A stretch of 7,742 nucleotides of DNA from Spirochaetales bacterium (GTDB lineage: Bacteria; Spirochaetota; Spirochaetia; SZUA-6; DRHE01), in NCBI GenBank assembly GCA_023136785.1, contig JAGLQP010000079.1:1-7742 (forward strand), written 5' to 3'. The notes under the pieces are model-generated. The model worked only from the letters and a program-made list of their open reading frames with translations. It had not been told where the DNA came from and made no database searches. Below, one piece after another: positions 7,045 to 7,742 of this stretch. The translations under genes and the position numbers were made by a program. Each line of letters begins with the position of its first letter. Within the stretch, counting starts at the first letter, position 1.

Positions 7045-7656
7045 TTACAGCTCCTCCCTACGGCTGATGATCTTTGATATCAGACCGTAGTCGAGAGCTT
7101 CTGCTGAGTTCATCCAGTAATCCCAATCTGTGTCCTTCTCCACCTTTTCCAGCTTTTGACCGGTCTCCTCGGAAACGAGCTTGTTTATCTTTCGCCGCAG
7201 CTTGTCCAGCTCCTTGGCATGGATCTCGATCTCCGTGGCTACGCCCCGCATGCCGCTCAAGGGTTGGTGGATCAGATAATGGGAGTTGGGCAGGGCGATC
7301 CGCCTTTCCTTCGGGGCGGCAAGCAGTATGATCGCCGCAGCGCTGGCAACAAGGCCCATGCCGATGGTGATGACATCGGGTTTCACGAAACGCATCATAT
7401 CGAAAATAGCAAAACCCGCGTCCGCGTCCCCTCCGGGTGAGTCGATAAACACTTTGATCGGATCCTCTCCCTGGTCCTCGAGCAATATCAGCTGGCGGAT
7501 GATCCTCTCGCCGAGAGATTTATTGATCTCCCCGGACAACAGTATGTTGCGGGTTTTGAGTATCTTTTCCATCAGACTGGATTCAGGTTTCTTCTTTTCG
7601 TCCTGCTCTTCTTCGTCCTGAAAGCGGGTCTGGCTAAACAAGTTATTGTCCATCAT
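7045..7656 (-). CDS. clpP: ClpP-type ATP-dependent protease proteolytic subunit (divergent)
   Basis: With the chosen start the protein is 203 residues. It is a serine protease subunit that would form a tetradecameric barrel and receive unfolded substrates from a Clp ATPase. The catalytic triad is present: S105 in GLVASAAA (usually GQAASMGA), H130 in YLIHQPLSG and D179 in DTDWDYW. FIDSPGGDADAGFAIFD is the usual substrate-binding strand region. The N-terminus differs from common ClpP: residues 13-25 are highly charged (QDEEEQDEKKKPE) and the usual segment ending in YDIYSRLL is not recognisable before LKTRNILLSG. I chose the first of two tandem ATG codons (7656). The frame continues upstream to ATG 7695 and TTG 7701, but those would add hydrophobic residues and none of these starts has a clear ribosome site. 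No clpX or tig gene is in view. The gene is probably a second, spirochaete-type ClpP paralogue, which is an inference. Confidence 0.9.
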   Translation of the reverse strand: MMDNNLFSQTRFQDEEEQDEKKKPESSLMEKILKTRNILLSGEINKSLGERIIRQLILLEDQGEDPIKVFIDSPGGDADAGFAIFDMMRFVKPDVITIGMGLVASAAAIILLAAPKERRIALPNSHYLIHQPLSGMRGVATEIEIHAKELDKLRRKINKLVSEETGQKLEKVEKDTDWDYWMNSAEALDYGLISKIISRREEL

Positions 7657-7663
7657 AGGCCAG

Positions 7664-7692
7664 AATATATTGAAACCGGGAAGAATTTGCAA
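7664..7692 (-). promoter_or_regulatory. Candidate promoter for clpP giving a leaderless or near-leaderless mRNA
   Basis: On the minus strand, TTGCAA (7692-7687, 4 of 6 to the -35 consensus) and TATATT (7669-7664, 5 of 6 to the -10 consensus) are separated by exactly 17 bp. Only 7 bp (CTGGCCT) separate the -10 from the tandem ATGATG of clpP, so transcription would start at or next to the first A of ATG. This agrees with the absence of a ribosome site there. It remains a pattern match. If clpP actually starts at 7695 or 7701, these bases would be coding. Confidence 0.4.
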
Positions 7693-7742
7693 CATATACA
7701 AGCTCTGTGAAAATGCTCAGCAATTCTAAATATGGATGATCT

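Noticed and set aside
7657..7701. Longer clpP starts at TTG 7701 or ATG 7695
   Set aside because: They add a hydrophobic stretch not expected in ClpP, lack a ribosome site, and cross the promoter-like sequence. Not fully excluded.
1..7742. CRISPR arrays, insertion sequences, tRNA or rRNA genes
   Set aside because: I found no regularly spaced repeats, transposase-like product, terminal inverted repeats or structured RNA signature. The gaps between genes are too small for them.

Overview
The window is bacterial and compactly coded, with every gene on the minus strand, so transcription runs from right to left. In that order the genes are a ClpP-type protease subunit, an exported lipoprotein of the endonuclease/exonuclease/phosphatase (EEP) family, the arginine-biosynthesis enzyme ArgJ, and then a Bat (Bacteroides aerotolerance-type) cluster: a MoxR ATPase, a DUF58 protein, a single-pass membrane protein at the DUF4381/BatD-like position, BatA and BatB. 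BatB is cut by the left edge. I see no RNA gene, mobile element or CRISPR array.

The gene content suggests a free-living spirochaete (Spirochaetota). The reasons are the divergent ClpP with GLVASAAA around the catalytic serine and the MoxR-DUF58-BatA-BatB arrangement. This is an inference from protein style and gene order, and the phylum is only moderately secure. Base composition is moderately GC-rich and even, with no island of foreign composition.

Layout by region: (1) 7657-7742 is a short upstream region with a promoter-like sequence abutting the clpP start. (2) 7045-7656 is clpP. (3) 5921-6994 is the EEP lipoprotein, 50 bp after clpP. (4) 5814-5920 is the one sizeable gap (107 bp). It holds a perfect 9-bp inverted repeat, an extra direct copy of one arm, and a promoter-like sequence for argJ. 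(5) 4539-5813 is argJ. (6) 1-4524 is the Bat cluster, starting 14 bp after argJ, with junctions of +14, +5, -4, -14 and +5 bp. These junctions indicate one transcript with translational coupling.

The Bat genes probably act together. MoxR AAA+ ATPases are thought to work as chaperones for VWA-domain partners. DUF58 is a soluble VWA-like protein, and BatA and BatB are membrane-anchored VWA proteins with metal-ion (MIDAS) motifs. The 300-residue protein has a signal peptide, an exported beta-type domain, one membrane helix and a cytoplasmic helical tail. The physiological substrate of such complexes is not established. ArgJ at the head of this unit is metabolically unrelated and is the oddest feature of the layout. 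No clearly new system is evident. The most useful leads are the argJ leader, the two start-proximal promoters, the altered ClpP N-terminus and the argJ-Bat linkage.
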